NCBI GenBank assembly: GCA_040755715.1 | Contig: JBFLXN010000007.1 | Location: 1-31,476 of the forward strand | DNA from: JBFLXN01 sp040755715 [NCBI: Candidatus Edwardsbacteria bacterium] | GTDB lineage: Bacteria; Edwardsbacteria; AC1; JBFLXN01 | Reading direction: 5' to 3' | DNA length: 31,476 nt | In this document: positions 23,426-31,476 of the stretch, one piece after another | How positions within the stretch are numbered: position 1 is the stretch's first letter | Layout of the letters: each line of letters begins with the position of its first letter | The notes under the pieces: generated by a model | The model's input: only the letters and a program-made list of their open reading frames with translations | Told to the model about the DNA's origin: nothing | Databases searched by the model: none | Translations under genes and position numbers: made by a program

Positions 23426-26400
23426 ATGGCTCAAGTAGAGTTAATCAAGAAGATTCTAAGACGGTTAAATGAACTCACCGGGCGAACAGAGACAGTTCCG
23501 GATGATAAATTGGAGTCCTCTGTCTTCAAACAATTGGACCAGGTTCAGAAGATTATTAGCGCCATCCAGCGTTATTTGCCACGGAGGGTAATTGATAAGA
23601 TTTTGCTCAATCCAGAAGGGGTTAAAGTTGAAGGCGAACGGAGACCGGTTACTATTCTGTTCGGTGACCTTTCTGGTTTTACCGCTATGTCTGAGACGAT
23701 GGACCCCGAACAGGTGGTGGAAGTAGTCAATAATTACTTTGACCAGATGGTAGAAATTGCTTCGCGCTATGGAGGACACATTGATAAATTCATGGGCGAT
23801 GCTTTGATGGTTCTATTCGGTGCCCCTGTGGTTCATGAAGATGACCCTTTGCGAGCCTGTTTAGCCGCTATTGAAATGCAAGAGGCTATGCGGGCCTTCA
23901 GCCGAGAGAAAAATTTTGACCTTCCTCTGGCAATGTCCATCGGTATTAACTCTGGTGAAGTAGTGGCTCTGAATGTAGGCTCAAGAGAACGAATGGAATA
24001 CACGGTAATGGGGGACAATGTTAATTTAGCTTCGCGTTTAGAGGGCGTAGCTCAAGCCAACGAAATTGTAATTGGAGAAAATACTTATCGCCAGGTGAAA
24101 GGCAAAATACGTCTTAAGAAACTGCCACCAGTCAAAGTTAAGGGTAAGACTAGACCGCAGAATGTCTACTTAATCTTGGGACGACAAGAGATTTCCAGAG
24201 AAATAGAAGGTGTGCGACCTGGCAGTGTCAAATTAGTAGGCAGATTAACTGAAATGGAACAAATTCACCAAGCATTGAACAAGGTAAAGATAGGCCAAGG
24301 ACAGGTAGTAGCGATTACTGGCGAACCCGGCATCGGGAAATCAAGACTGGCTAAGGAACTGGAAATTCTGGCTCGTGATGATGGCTTTCAGTTTGTCAAG
24401 GGCAAGTGTTATTCCTATACCTCAGGCATCGCTTATTTGCCATATCTCCGTCAGCTTCATACATTACTAGATATTCAAGATAAGGATTCAACAGACAAGA
24501 AGCGCGAGAGACTACAAAAAAACTTACCATCTTGGAACTTCTCGGATTATGAGCCATTTTTGGGACAGTTATTAGGATTGTCATATCCAGAAGTGGAAGT
24601 TTTGGACCCAGAAAAGAAGAAAAGGAAAACTTTTGAAGCCATTCGGTCTATCTTCTTAAAAGCAGCCACTCAACAGCCATTGACTCTGGCTTTTGAAGAC
24701 CTGCAGTGGGCTGATTCCTTGAGCCTGGAGCTTTTGGAACAACTTGTGGAAGAAGTTACAGATAAATCTATTCTTATCTGTTTAGATTACCGGCCGGAAT
24801 TAGCCTTGCCTTTTATTGGCAAATCATATTGCCTCAATTTAATCCTGAGTAATTTAGATAAAAGGGAAAGCCTACAAATGGTTTCTGCTTTGGCCAACGT
24901 AGCCGATGTCTCAGACGAGGTATTGGACAAGATGATGGGGCGCACTGAAGGTAATCCGCTATTCATTGAAGAAATTGTGAGAAGTTTACTCTCCCGAAGA
25001 CTGGTCAAACGAGAACAACAGATTTTGGTGGCGACCAAGCGTTTTGGCAAGATGGCTCTTCCTCACACAGTTTCAACAGTAGTGCTCAGCCGAATTGATA
25101 AATTAGAGGAAACGTTGAGAAAGACACTTCAGTATGCGGCAGTAATCGGCAAAGAGTTTGACCAAGAACTTTTGGCGAGTCTGACCCGTGTCTCTGAAGA
25201 AACGATGCAGAACCACTTGGAGAACCTAGAGCATTTTGAAGGACTACTTTACTCTAAAGAAATGGAAGGAAAGAAAACCTACGAGTTTCACTCTACTACT
25301 ACCTATGAGGCGGCTTACGGCACACTATTGAAAGAACGACGCAAGGAGTTACACGGTAAAGTGGGTCAAACCTTAGAAATGATTTATCGGGAAAGTTTGG
25401 AGCCACACTATGAGGATTTGGCACATCACTATTATAATAGCAAAGACCAGAACAAAGCAGTCTTCTATCTTCACAAAGCAGGTGACAAAGCCAGAGGATT
25501 TTATGCCAACAACGAAGCCATTGAGTTTTACCAGAAAGGATTGAGTGTGCTAAAGCATCTTGAACTTACCAGAGAAAATCAGGGCGAAATGGCTGAAGTG
25601 CTATGGGCTGAGGGAGCAATCTTGAGACTGGTGGGCCAAATGGAGAAGGCTCTGAAAAAGTTTAATACTGCCACACGGATCGCTACGAAACTATTAGATA
25701 ATCATGCAAAACGAAAATTTCTTCTATCAGCAGGTATTGTTTACGATATGCTGGGTCAACCAACCAAGACACTGGAAATCCTAAACAAAGTTTTGAAAGA
25801 CTCCGAATCCTGTGGGGATAAAAGAGCCCAAGCGACAGCTTTAGCCAACCGTGGGCATATCTACTTGCGTGGCGGCAATATTCCAAAGGCGATAGAGGGC
25901 TTTGAAGCCGCTTTGAATCTCTATGAGAAACTCAAAGAGAATAAAGAGATAGCACGGGTTTCCGGCAGTTTGGGTCACGCCTACGAGCTTATGGGTAATC
26001 TCCCATTGGCTATAGAACATTACCAGAAAGCATTGACAATCTCTAAAGAGATAAATTATCTTGAAGGAATAGCGCTATATAGTAATAGTCTGGGGACCCC
26101 GTTCTTAATGACTGGACAAATGGACAAAGCCACACAATACTTCTCTGGTGCACTGGAGGTAGCAAAAAAGATTGGTGATATACGGGTTGAATCTTTGTCC
26201 TGTCTGAATCTCGGTATCATTCAGTTTATGAAGGGTGAACATGACGAAGCGCTCCGTTTGTGGGAACAATGTTTGAAGATAGCGGCTGAACTCAGCGATC
26301 TTAACCTCCAGATGATTGCAATGATAAACATCGGCTGCGTCTACCAGTTTCGGGGCTTAGCTGAAGAGGCTCGGTCTCGCCATCAAGCAGCAGTGAAGAT

Positions 26401-27211
26401 GGCTATACAACTTCAAGATAAGGGAAATGAAATTGAAGCACGGAGAAATACAGGAATAGATTTAGCTATGCTTGGACATTATCAAGAAGCCCTGAATCAA
26501 TTTTCCAATGCATTACAGCTGGCCACTCAAATTGGTGACCCACGGATGCAAGCATATATTAAAGCCAACCTTGGAGCTTTACAACACCAACTCGGCAATA
26601 GAGAGGAAGGGGAAAAACTTCTAACAGAATCATTGGATGAGGCTCTAAAAGTAGGAGACCCAGAAGTCATCCTTTGCGCTCTTAGGGGATTTGTAGAACT
26701 CAAACTGGACATTGGCGATTATGATTCTGCTCAGGAACAAATAAACCGGGCTCTACGGATTGCCGAAGATACCCAGAACAAAAGAGAAAAGGCTTATGCC
26801 TTACTTAACTTGGCTGACTTGCATTTTCAAAGGCAAGAATTGGAAGAAATCACAGGCCCTTTATCTGAAGTCTTGGAGTTAGCTCAGCAACTTAAAGATA
26901 AAATTCTCCTCTGTCGGTTATATTTGCTTTCGGCTGAAAAGGCACTCGTAATAAAGTCTTATGAAGAAATGGAAAACTATCTCCAGGATGCCATTTCCGC
27001 AGCTCAGGAGATAGAATCACCAGACTTGTTCTGGCAAGTCCACTATCTTCGGGGCAAGATGTATGGAGTACAGGAAATGGTAGCTTTAGAAAAAGAAGAA
27101 TACGAAAAGGCTAAGGAAGAAATAGAAAAGATGAAGGCTGAATTGCCAGAAGAGATGAAGACAGCATTTATAGACGGAACGAAGAGGAAGGAGGTTTATG
27201 AGATTCAATAG
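23426..27211 (+). CDS. Class III adenylate/guanylate cyclase fused to STAND-type ATPase and TPR array
   Basis: A 1261-residue cytoplasmic signalling protein. Residues about 70-250 are a class III cyclase domain with both metal aspartates (D81 in FGDLSGFT, D125 in KFMGDALMVLFG), K121 and T193 at the purine-recognition positions, and transition-state N200 and R204 (VNLASRLEG), so it looks active. A P-loop ATPase follows (Walker A GEPGIGKS 299-306, Walker B LTLAFEDLQWAD about 419-430). From about 670 to 1220 there are many TPR-type repeats (for example ATALANRGHIYLRGGNIPKA). The layout matches STAND-like cyclases in which partner binding on TPRs gates the output. The Shine-Dalgarno is strong (AAAAGGAGG). 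The stop codon lies in a repeat. Confidence 0.95.
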   Translation: MAQVELIKKILRRLNELTGRTETVPDDKLESSVFKQLDQVQKIISAIQRYLPRRVIDKILLNPEGVKVEGERRPVTILFGDLSGFTAMSETMDPEQVVEVVNNYFDQMVEIASRYGGHIDKFMGDALMVLFGAPVVHEDDPLRACLAAIEMQEAMRAFSREKNFDLPLAMSIGINSGEVVALNVGSRERMEYTVMGDNVNLASRLEGVAQANEIVIGENTYRQVKGKIRLKKLPPVKVKGKTRPQNVYLILGRQEISREIEGVRPGSVKLVGRLTEMEQIHQALNKVKIGQGQVVAITGEPGIGKSRLAKELEILARDDGFQFVKGKCYSYTSGIAYLPYLRQLHTLLDIQDKDSTDKKRERLQKNLPSWNFSDYEPFLGQLLGLSYPEVEVLDPEKKKRKTFEAIRSIFLKAATQQPLTLAFEDLQWADSLSLELLEQLVEEVTDKSILICLDYRPELALPFIGKSYCLNLILSNLDKRESLQMVSALANVADVSDEVLDKMMGRTEGNPLFIEEIVRSLLSRRLVKREQQILVATKRFGKMALPHTVSTVVLSRIDKLEETLRKTLQYAAVIGKEFDQELLASLTRVSEETMQNHLENLEHFEGLLYSKEMEGKKTYEFHSTTTYEAAYGTLLKERRKELHGKVGQTLEMIYRESLEPHYEDLAHHYYNSKDQNKAVFYLHKAGDKARGFYANNEAIEFYQKGLSVLKHLELTRENQGEMAEVLWAEGAILRLVGQMEKALKKFNTATRIATKLLDNHAKRKFLLSAGIVYDMLGQPTKTLEILNKVLKDSESCGDKRAQATALANRGHIYLRGGNIPKAIEGFEAALNLYEKLKENKEIARVSGSLGHAYELMGNLPLAIEHYQKALTISKEINYLEGIALYSNSLGTPFLMTGQMDKATQYFSGALEVAKKIGDIRVESLSCLNLGIIQFMKGEHDEALRLWEQCLKIAAELSDLNLQMIAMINIGCVYQFRGLAEEARSRHQAAVKMAIQLQDKGNEIEARRNTGIDLAMLGHYQEALNQFSNALQLATQIGDPRMQAYIKANLGALQHQLGNREEGEKLLTESLDEALKVGDPEVILCALRGFVELKLDIGDYDSAQEQINRALRIAEDTQNKREKAYALLNLADLHFQRQELEEITGPLSEVLELAQQLKDKILLCRLYLLSAEKALVIKSYEEMENYLQDAISAAQEIESPDLFWQVHYLRGKMYGVQEMVALEKEEYEKAKEEIEKMKAELPEEMKTAFIDGTKRKEVYEIQ

Positions 27212-27282
27212 CCCAGATCAATAGCCCAGTCCTTTAGGACTGGGAAAAAGGAAGTTCCCAGCCGTAAACGGCTGGGCTATTG
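27206..27282. repeat. Composite REP-like element overlapping the cyclase stop codon
   Basis: CAATAGCCCAG occurs at 27206-27216 and 27219-27229 in direct orientation, and inverted (CTGGGCTATTG) at 27272-27282. Inside are two tetraloop hairpins: CCCAGTCC-TTTA-GGACTGGG (27225-27244) and CCCAGCCG-TAAA-CGGCTGGG (27257-27276). The TAG in the first copy is the stop codon of the cyclase gene (27209-27211). There is no U-tract. This is a well-formed dispersed-repeat element. Confidence 0.85.
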
Positions 27283-27309
27283 AAGGACTAGAGAAGAATG
27301 ATATAAATT

Positions 27310-27635
27310 TTACCGCACAACCACCATTTTAATAGTCTTCTGCTCTTTGCCGACCGAGAGGCGAATGATGTAAACTCCACCATTTAAGCCTTTCAATATA
27401 AGCTATCGGGTCAACAAATGCCGGGGTCATATCTACCTTATATCCCAACTTGAGCAGACCAAGCAATATGTTTTTCTCACAACCGATGAGGTCAGCAGAG
27501 GGGAGAGTGGAGTCAGGGTTAAGAAACTGCAAGTTGTTGTCATTATCCCAAAGCCAGACGGAAACGGATTGGGTTAATCCTCTACCTGCCATTAAGAACA
27601 AACAGATGGTCAAAAGTAAATTTTTCTATCTTCAT
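27310..27635 (-). pseudogene. Remnant of a secreted protein: signal peptide plus sorting tail
   Basis: The ATG at 27635-27633 has a nearby Shine-Dalgarno (AGAGGAAA) and starts MKIEKFTF, then meets a stop after 17 codons. Shifting one base within TTTT restores a good signal peptide (LTICLFLMAGRGLTQ), followed by VSVWLWDND and about 45 more residues. A second frame change near 27380 leads into LKGLNGGVYIIRLSVGKE and a VVVR end (stop 27310-27312), the typical end of a type IX sorting tail. The central body of the protein is missing. The LWDND start parallels LVWDND in the large gene upstream, which ends 16 nt before this ATG, so a decayed paralogue is likely. Confidence 0.8.
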
Positions 27636-27651
27636 GGCATTTTCCTCTTTC

Positions 27652-30600
27652 TTACCTCAAAAGAATAACTTTCTGAATTAGACTCCCATCGTTTGTGGAT
27701 AAACGATAGAAGTATACTCCTGATGCTACTGCCTTACTTTCGTTGTTATCGCCTTTCCAGACCGCAGGATATCTTCCGCGTTCTTGATAGCTATCAATTA
27801 AGGTGCGAACGAGACGGCCGCAGATGTCGTAAACTTTCAGAGAAACATTTCCGGCTGTCGGTATGGCATAATTGATGGTAGTCTCATCGCTAAACGGATT
27901 TGGCGAACAATGTGAAAGTGAAATTTGATTGATAACAGGAGACAAGGCTGTAGAAACGGATATAGGTCCATGCCAGGTGATGACACCGTTTATATCTACA
28001 TCACCCAATTTGTAATAATATGTCTTGTCCGGCAGAACAGTTCTATCAATATAAGTATAGGTGTGCCCCGCCGAATTGTTACCAGAAGCTGGAATAGTGG
28101 CTATCCGCAAAAAGCCTTCTTCTGGCATTATTGAACGGTCTATCAGCCAGGCATAATTATCAATTTCGCTTTCGGTGCACCAGGTAAGGAGAACGGTGTT
28201 ATCTAAACTTCTGCAGGAAAATTCGGTCAACTCTACGGCCAATGGAGCACTAACATTTCGGGGCGAAACCCCAGAAATTAACCCGTTGTTAACTTGATAG
28301 AAATAGGGATACTGTGTCAAGGCCTTGGTTTTGCCTATAGTGTTCTGGAGAGGAAAAGCATTAAATGTGTGCTCGTTGTTTTCATACTGACAGAGCACTT
28401 GATATCTAAAAACATTACCCACAGTGTAGCCGATTTTGCTAAAGTCTACCCGCATCTCGGCATAGGTATGGTTATTGATGCTATCCAGAGAATAATTGAG
28501 AGAGGAATATGTGGCAATAGATTCTGCCCAGGCTGAACCATTCCACCACATCAATTTACATTTACTGCCCAACGAGTCCAATACCAGGCAAAAATCCGGC
28601 TTAAAAACTCCACCAGCATCAAATAAAGCGGCAGTATCTGCCGTTTCTCCATTCCAGTTGCCAATGGTAGAATCAGCCCCTCCGGCTTGGGTATCTATAT
28701 ATATAAACAGGTCCCCCTCTGTCCGCCAATCGCACCGGTTGAAGCCTACATAAAAGTAGCTGGCATCCCAGGTAACAAACAAGGTATCACTGTTTCGTAT
28801 ATCAATTTGCTCGCTCCTAACAAAATCGTTGACGCAACCGTAAGTATAACCAATTCTCAGGGTATGAGGGGTGAGAGTATCGCCTGTAACTACTACTCGC
28901 GGCTGAGCGCCCAAGGTTCCCCAACGCCTCGGATTTGATTCGTCACCAGCTTTTAAGGCAAAGATTAAGGTGTCGCCAGGAGGCAGTCCGCTAAACAATT
29001 TCCACTGTCTAATCCCCGGAGCGGCAGGTGCCCAGGTCTGATAGTAAGTCAAAGCAGAATCAGAAAATGCTGTCTCGGAACTCATCTTTCCTGAATCTGG
29101 GCGAGTGCTATCATACCTGCGGAATTTCAGGCGATATACAGAGGTAGAATCAGATAACGAATCATCACTCACTGCTGTCCAGACTAACTTGGCACAACCT
29201 TCGGTAGAACCTGTATAGTTTGAATCCTTGAGGTCATATATTGGCTCAGGCTCCACATTGAAGCCTTGAAAACCCAAAATCCGACGCATTAACTCAGACA
29301 CCGTATTAGGATGAACACCAGTACTGCAAAGTGCACCAAGTTGGAAGGTTAAATAGACATTGCGATGTGGGTAAGGGGCTCTTTGTCCTTTCCAATACGC
29401 TGAGTAGGAGACACCACGACCATAAGAAACTTTTGCCGGTCCTTCGCTTACAAATATAAGTTTTGAACCGGAAGCAGATGCATTAATTATATCCACCGAA
29501 TTATCCGCCGTCTGTTTGAATGGAAAGTCAAAGACCATCCCTCGGGTAAAAGTGCCGCTCTGGCCTAATAAGGAGTCTATATTTCCGGTGCTGGTTGGAT
29601 TTCCGGGACCCTGATAAGAAGCACCGAATTTGCTGAAGAGAGTTGCCGCATTGTACATCTGACCAAAATCATTCCCGGAGCAAAGCAACGCACCGCCTGA
29701 ATCAGCAAAAGCTACCAGAGAATCCTGTTGAGCATCAGTAATTGCACCAGCAGAAGAGCCATCTTCAGCATAGCCCAAATCCATTACGCAGGCATCATAA
29801 TCCCTGCTGTTCAACTTTCCCTGTTGGCGCTCATTTGCTCTGAGGGTATCAGTATCATCAACTTTAAAGAACGCTTGTCTGGGTATGTTTCTATCCAGAA
29901 TTGCTCTTACAAAAGCCGAGTCCGTTGGGATATATATTGAGTCAGGTTCTACGATAGGGTCTTCATTCCATAATGGAGTGTTAGGGTCATTGTAGTTTTT
30001 CTTCGGATGATACCAGACTTTACGGCCTCCAGAACGATTATAGTCTATGCGGTAGTTATTTCCTACAGGGCTTATTGTATCTACCTCTACTCCAGTCACT
30101 ACCTTGTAATATTGTCCAAAGATGTCTCCTTTGCCCTCACGCCGGCTGAAATCTTGCCAGGCAATGGATAATAAACCGTAGTAGTAGCAAGCGGTTGGGG
30201 TTATTTGATCATTAGTGTTGACCCTGTTCACTGTCCAAATTGTGCCACCCTGTCCTCGCCAATCATAGTATCTGGTTCTAATCTGGTATAGGCTTGATGA
30301 GTTTACTGAATCCTCCCAGGTGACTACAAAAGCGTCGTTTCTATCCATAGCTAAAGAAGGCCGTCGGTTAGGAATCCCGCTCAGAGAATTGACCCGGAAG
30401 TTCTGGCCCTGTGGATGGCCATCAGAATAATAGCGTTGGCAATAGATATTGGGAGTGGTGATACCAACGTCGGTCTCCCGATAGTCTTCCCAGACAATTG
30501 TATAATATCCGCTATCAGCACGGGCAATGGACGGATACAAGTGGTTATACAGTGGTGTGGTTTCATCGTTGACTATCTTGCTGGAACCCAGTGGCTCCAG

Positions 30601-31320
30601 CAATCTGTTATATCTCCTGGCGTAGATATCATAACGAGAGCCAGAGCGATAGTCTCCCCAAGCAATAACTATGCCAGAATCATTATAGGCTACCACTGGT
30701 CCTCTTTGAGGGCGAGCCGTGCCATCATCGTTGATGAGCAGGGCATTACTATAAGCTGTGCCGTCGTTCTTATACAATCGTGCATAAATCTCGTAGTCTG
30801 TACCACTATTCTCTTCCCAGACCACTATAAACCAACCAGTAATTCTGTTTCGGGCAACCCGAGGCTGTTCATTTGAGGCTACAGTGTTTTGGTCTATTCT
30901 AAACTTAAGACCCAGGGGGTTATTGAGATAATCAAAGAGTCTACCGTGAATCTCCCAAGGGTCCGAGGTGCCTACAGGCCGTTGCTGCCAGACAACCACA
31001 AAATTTCCGCCTGAACTACAAGCCACAGATGGATAGCGTTGGTCCTGCCCGTCATATTTCTCGTTGTTGACCAGAAAATTCAATTTCCAGGGACTAGGTT
31101 CGCTACTCCATTGTTGACCATAGATGTTCCATTCTCCATCGCGGTAATCAGCCCAGACATAATAGGAGTACTTAGTCTTATCCATACTGGCAGAAGGTCT
31201 CTCTTGAACCGCTTCTCCAGCATCATTGTCCCAGACCAAAACTCTGACAGTATCGCTTTCAGCCAAAGCAATTCCCGTAACGCCCAGGACTAATGCAAAT
31301 AGGGTTAAGAGTTTATTCAT
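27652..31320 (-). CDS. Large secreted multidomain protein with type IX secretion-like C-terminal domain
   Basis: A 1222-residue exported protein with a signal peptide at 1-20. Residues about 50-400 form 5-6 propeller-like repeats of about 60 residues with (V/I)VVW(Q/E)(E/Q/D) and (Y/W)(D/E)I(Y/H)(A/G)R motifs (FVVVWQQRP, FIVVWEENS, IVIAWGDYRSGSRYDIYARR). Residues about 505-690 resemble a glutamine-amidotransferase-like fold of the ThuA kind (ACVMDLGYAE, ALLCSGNDFG). Residues about 820-1010 resemble a CBM9/DOMON-like sandwich. A fibronectin-like stretch and a final 80-residue tail (NPFSDETTINYAIP, VYDICGRLVRTL, GVYFYRLS, VILLR) follow, matching T9SS type A/FlgD-like C-termini. It is probably cell-surface. 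The Shine-Dalgarno is strong (AGGAGG). The decayed gene lies downstream. Confidence 0.88.
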   Translation of the reverse strand: MNKLLTLFALVLGVTGIALAESDTVRVLVWDNDAGEAVQERPSASMDKTKYSYYVWADYRDGEWNIYGQQWSSEPSPWKLNFLVNNEKYDGQDQRYPSVACSSGGNFVVVWQQRPVGTSDPWEIHGRLFDYLNNPLGLKFRIDQNTVASNEQPRVARNRITGWFIVVWEENSGTDYEIYARLYKNDGTAYSNALLINDDGTARPQRGPVVAYNDSGIVIAWGDYRSGSRYDIYARRYNRLLEPLGSSKIVNDETTPLYNHLYPSIARADSGYYTIVWEDYRETDVGITTPNIYCQRYYSDGHPQGQNFRVNSLSGIPNRRPSLAMDRNDAFVVTWEDSVNSSSLYQIRTRYYDWRGQGGTIWTVNRVNTNDQITPTACYYYGLLSIAWQDFSRREGKGDIFGQYYKVVTGVEVDTISPVGNNYRIDYNRSGGRKVWYHPKKNYNDPNTPLWNEDPIVEPDSIYIPTDSAFVRAILDRNIPRQAFFKVDDTDTLRANERQQGKLNSRDYDACVMDLGYAEDGSSAGAITDAQQDSLVAFADSGGALLCSGNDFGQMYNAATLFSKFGASYQGPGNPTSTGNIDSLLGQSGTFTRGMVFDFPFKQTADNSVDIINASASGSKLIFVSEGPAKVSYGRGVSYSAYWKGQRAPYPHRNVYLTFQLGALCSTGVHPNTVSELMRRILGFQGFNVEPEPIYDLKDSNYTGSTEGCAKLVWTAVSDDSLSDSTSVYRLKFRRYDSTRPDSGKMSSETAFSDSALTYYQTWAPAAPGIRQWKLFSGLPPGDTLIFALKAGDESNPRRWGTLGAQPRVVVTGDTLTPHTLRIGYTYGCVNDFVRSEQIDIRNSDTLFVTWDASYFYVGFNRCDWRTEGDLFIYIDTQAGGADSTIGNWNGETADTAALFDAGGVFKPDFCLVLDSLGSKCKLMWWNGSAWAESIATYSSLNYSLDSINNHTYAEMRVDFSKIGYTVGNVFRYQVLCQYENNEHTFNAFPLQNTIGKTKALTQYPYFYQVNNGLISGVSPRNVSAPLAVELTEFSCRSLDNTVLLTWCTESEIDNYAWLIDRSIMPEEGFLRIATIPASGNNSAGHTYTYIDRTVLPDKTYYYKLGDVDINGVITWHGPISVSTALSPVINQISLSHCSPNPFSDETTINYAIPTAGNVSLKVYDICGRLVRTLIDSYQERGRYPAVWKGDNNESKAVASGVYFYRLSTNDGSLIQKVILLR

Positions 31321-31370
31321 TAGAGTGTTCCTCCTTTCTTTTTACATTGTAAAGACTTCTGTAAAATTCA

Positions 31371-31395
31371 TAACCTGCTGATATTTTGCAGGTTA
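31371..31395. promoter_or_regulatory. 8-bp palindrome between divergent genes
   Basis: TAACCTGC (31371-31378) and GCAGGTTA (31388-31395) are perfect inverted repeats with a 9-nt spacer, lying between the minus-strand secreted-protein gene and a rightward promoter 15 nt away. It could be an operator for either gene or an RNA hairpin in the minus-strand leader. Confidence 0.45.
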
Positions 31396-31409
31396 TCTGA
31401 TTATTTTTC

Positions 31410-31438
31410 TTGACTTTTCCTCCAGCTTTTGATATAAT
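31410..31438 (+). promoter_or_regulatory. Strong rightward sigma70 promoter at the window edge
   Basis: TTGACT at 31410-31415 and TATAAT at 31433-31438 with a 17-nt spacer. Transcription would start near 31445 and read out of the window, so a plus-strand gene divergent from the secreted-protein gene should begin just beyond 31476. Confidence 0.8.
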
Positions 31439-31476
31439 TTAACTCGTTATAAACAAAAACCTTACATCAAAAAACA

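Noticed and set aside
28294-28938. Chain of overlapping plus-strand frames opposite the secreted-protein gene
   Set aside because: All are antisense to a continuous 1222-codon gene and lack ribosome binding sites or recognisable motifs.
30415-30876. 153-codon plus-strand frame opposite the large secreted-protein gene
   Set aside because: It lies wholly antisense to a well-supported gene with clear repeats. The translation has no domain or start signal and is an expected shadow frame.

Overview
The window looks like a chromosomal segment from an AT-rich, Gram-negative-type bacterium. An LptD-like outer-membrane assembly protein, a lipobox lipoprotein, a beta-barrel-like protein and two proteins with type IX secretion style C-terminal tails all imply an outer membrane. 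Together with propeller (Reg_prop) proteins, CBM9-like domains and many degenerate intergenic repeats, this fits an uncultured FCB-related lineage such as WOR-3/Stahlbacteria. That placement is inferred from gene content, not from a marker tree. I see no rRNA, tRNA, CRISPR array, transposase or phage gene.

Layout. 1-242: a cluster of hairpins and degenerate repeats ahead of a slipin (243-992). 1169-4649: a membrane protein with two zinc ribbons around a Tim44-like domain, a secreted metallophosphoesterase with a CBM9-like C-terminus, and two small genes. 4747-7379: an archaemetzincin-type protease, then ruvB and trxB overlapping by 4 nt. 7363-11336 (minus strand): a DUF4388/PATAN protein, a lone ABC ATPase and a membrane-anchored transglutaminase. 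11575-15062: a chemoreceptor and an M20 amidohydrolase. 15161-17997: a small coiled-coil membrane protein, a structured leader with a possible 53-codon ORF, a lipoprotein and a barrel-like protein, ending in a strong terminator. 18129-23296: LptD-like protein, dxr and a propeller protein. 23426-27211: a 1261-residue adenylate cyclase/ATPase/TPR signalling protein. 27310-31320 (minus strand): a large secreted multidomain protein followed by the decayed remnant of a related gene. A consensus promoter at the right edge reads out of the window.

How the genes fit together. Envelope biogenesis and secretion is the main theme (lptD, lipoprotein, barrel, sorting-tail proteins, phosphoesterase, propeller), mixed with housekeeping (ruvB, trxB, dxr) and signalling (chemoreceptor, PATAN protein, cyclase). 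No single unmistakable novel defence or biosynthetic system is visible.

The most unusual signals are at the DNA level. First, degenerate intergenic repeats run into coding ends: they appear to encode a signal peptide and the C-terminus of the ABC ATPase, and to supply the stop codon of the cyclase and the ribosome binding site of the transglutaminase gene. Second, two promoters sit so close to their start codons that the mRNAs should be almost leaderless. Third, a G+C-richer structured leader with an embedded terminator-like hairpin precedes the lipoprotein gene. Fourth, a secreted-protein gene has collapsed to its signal peptide and sorting tail.
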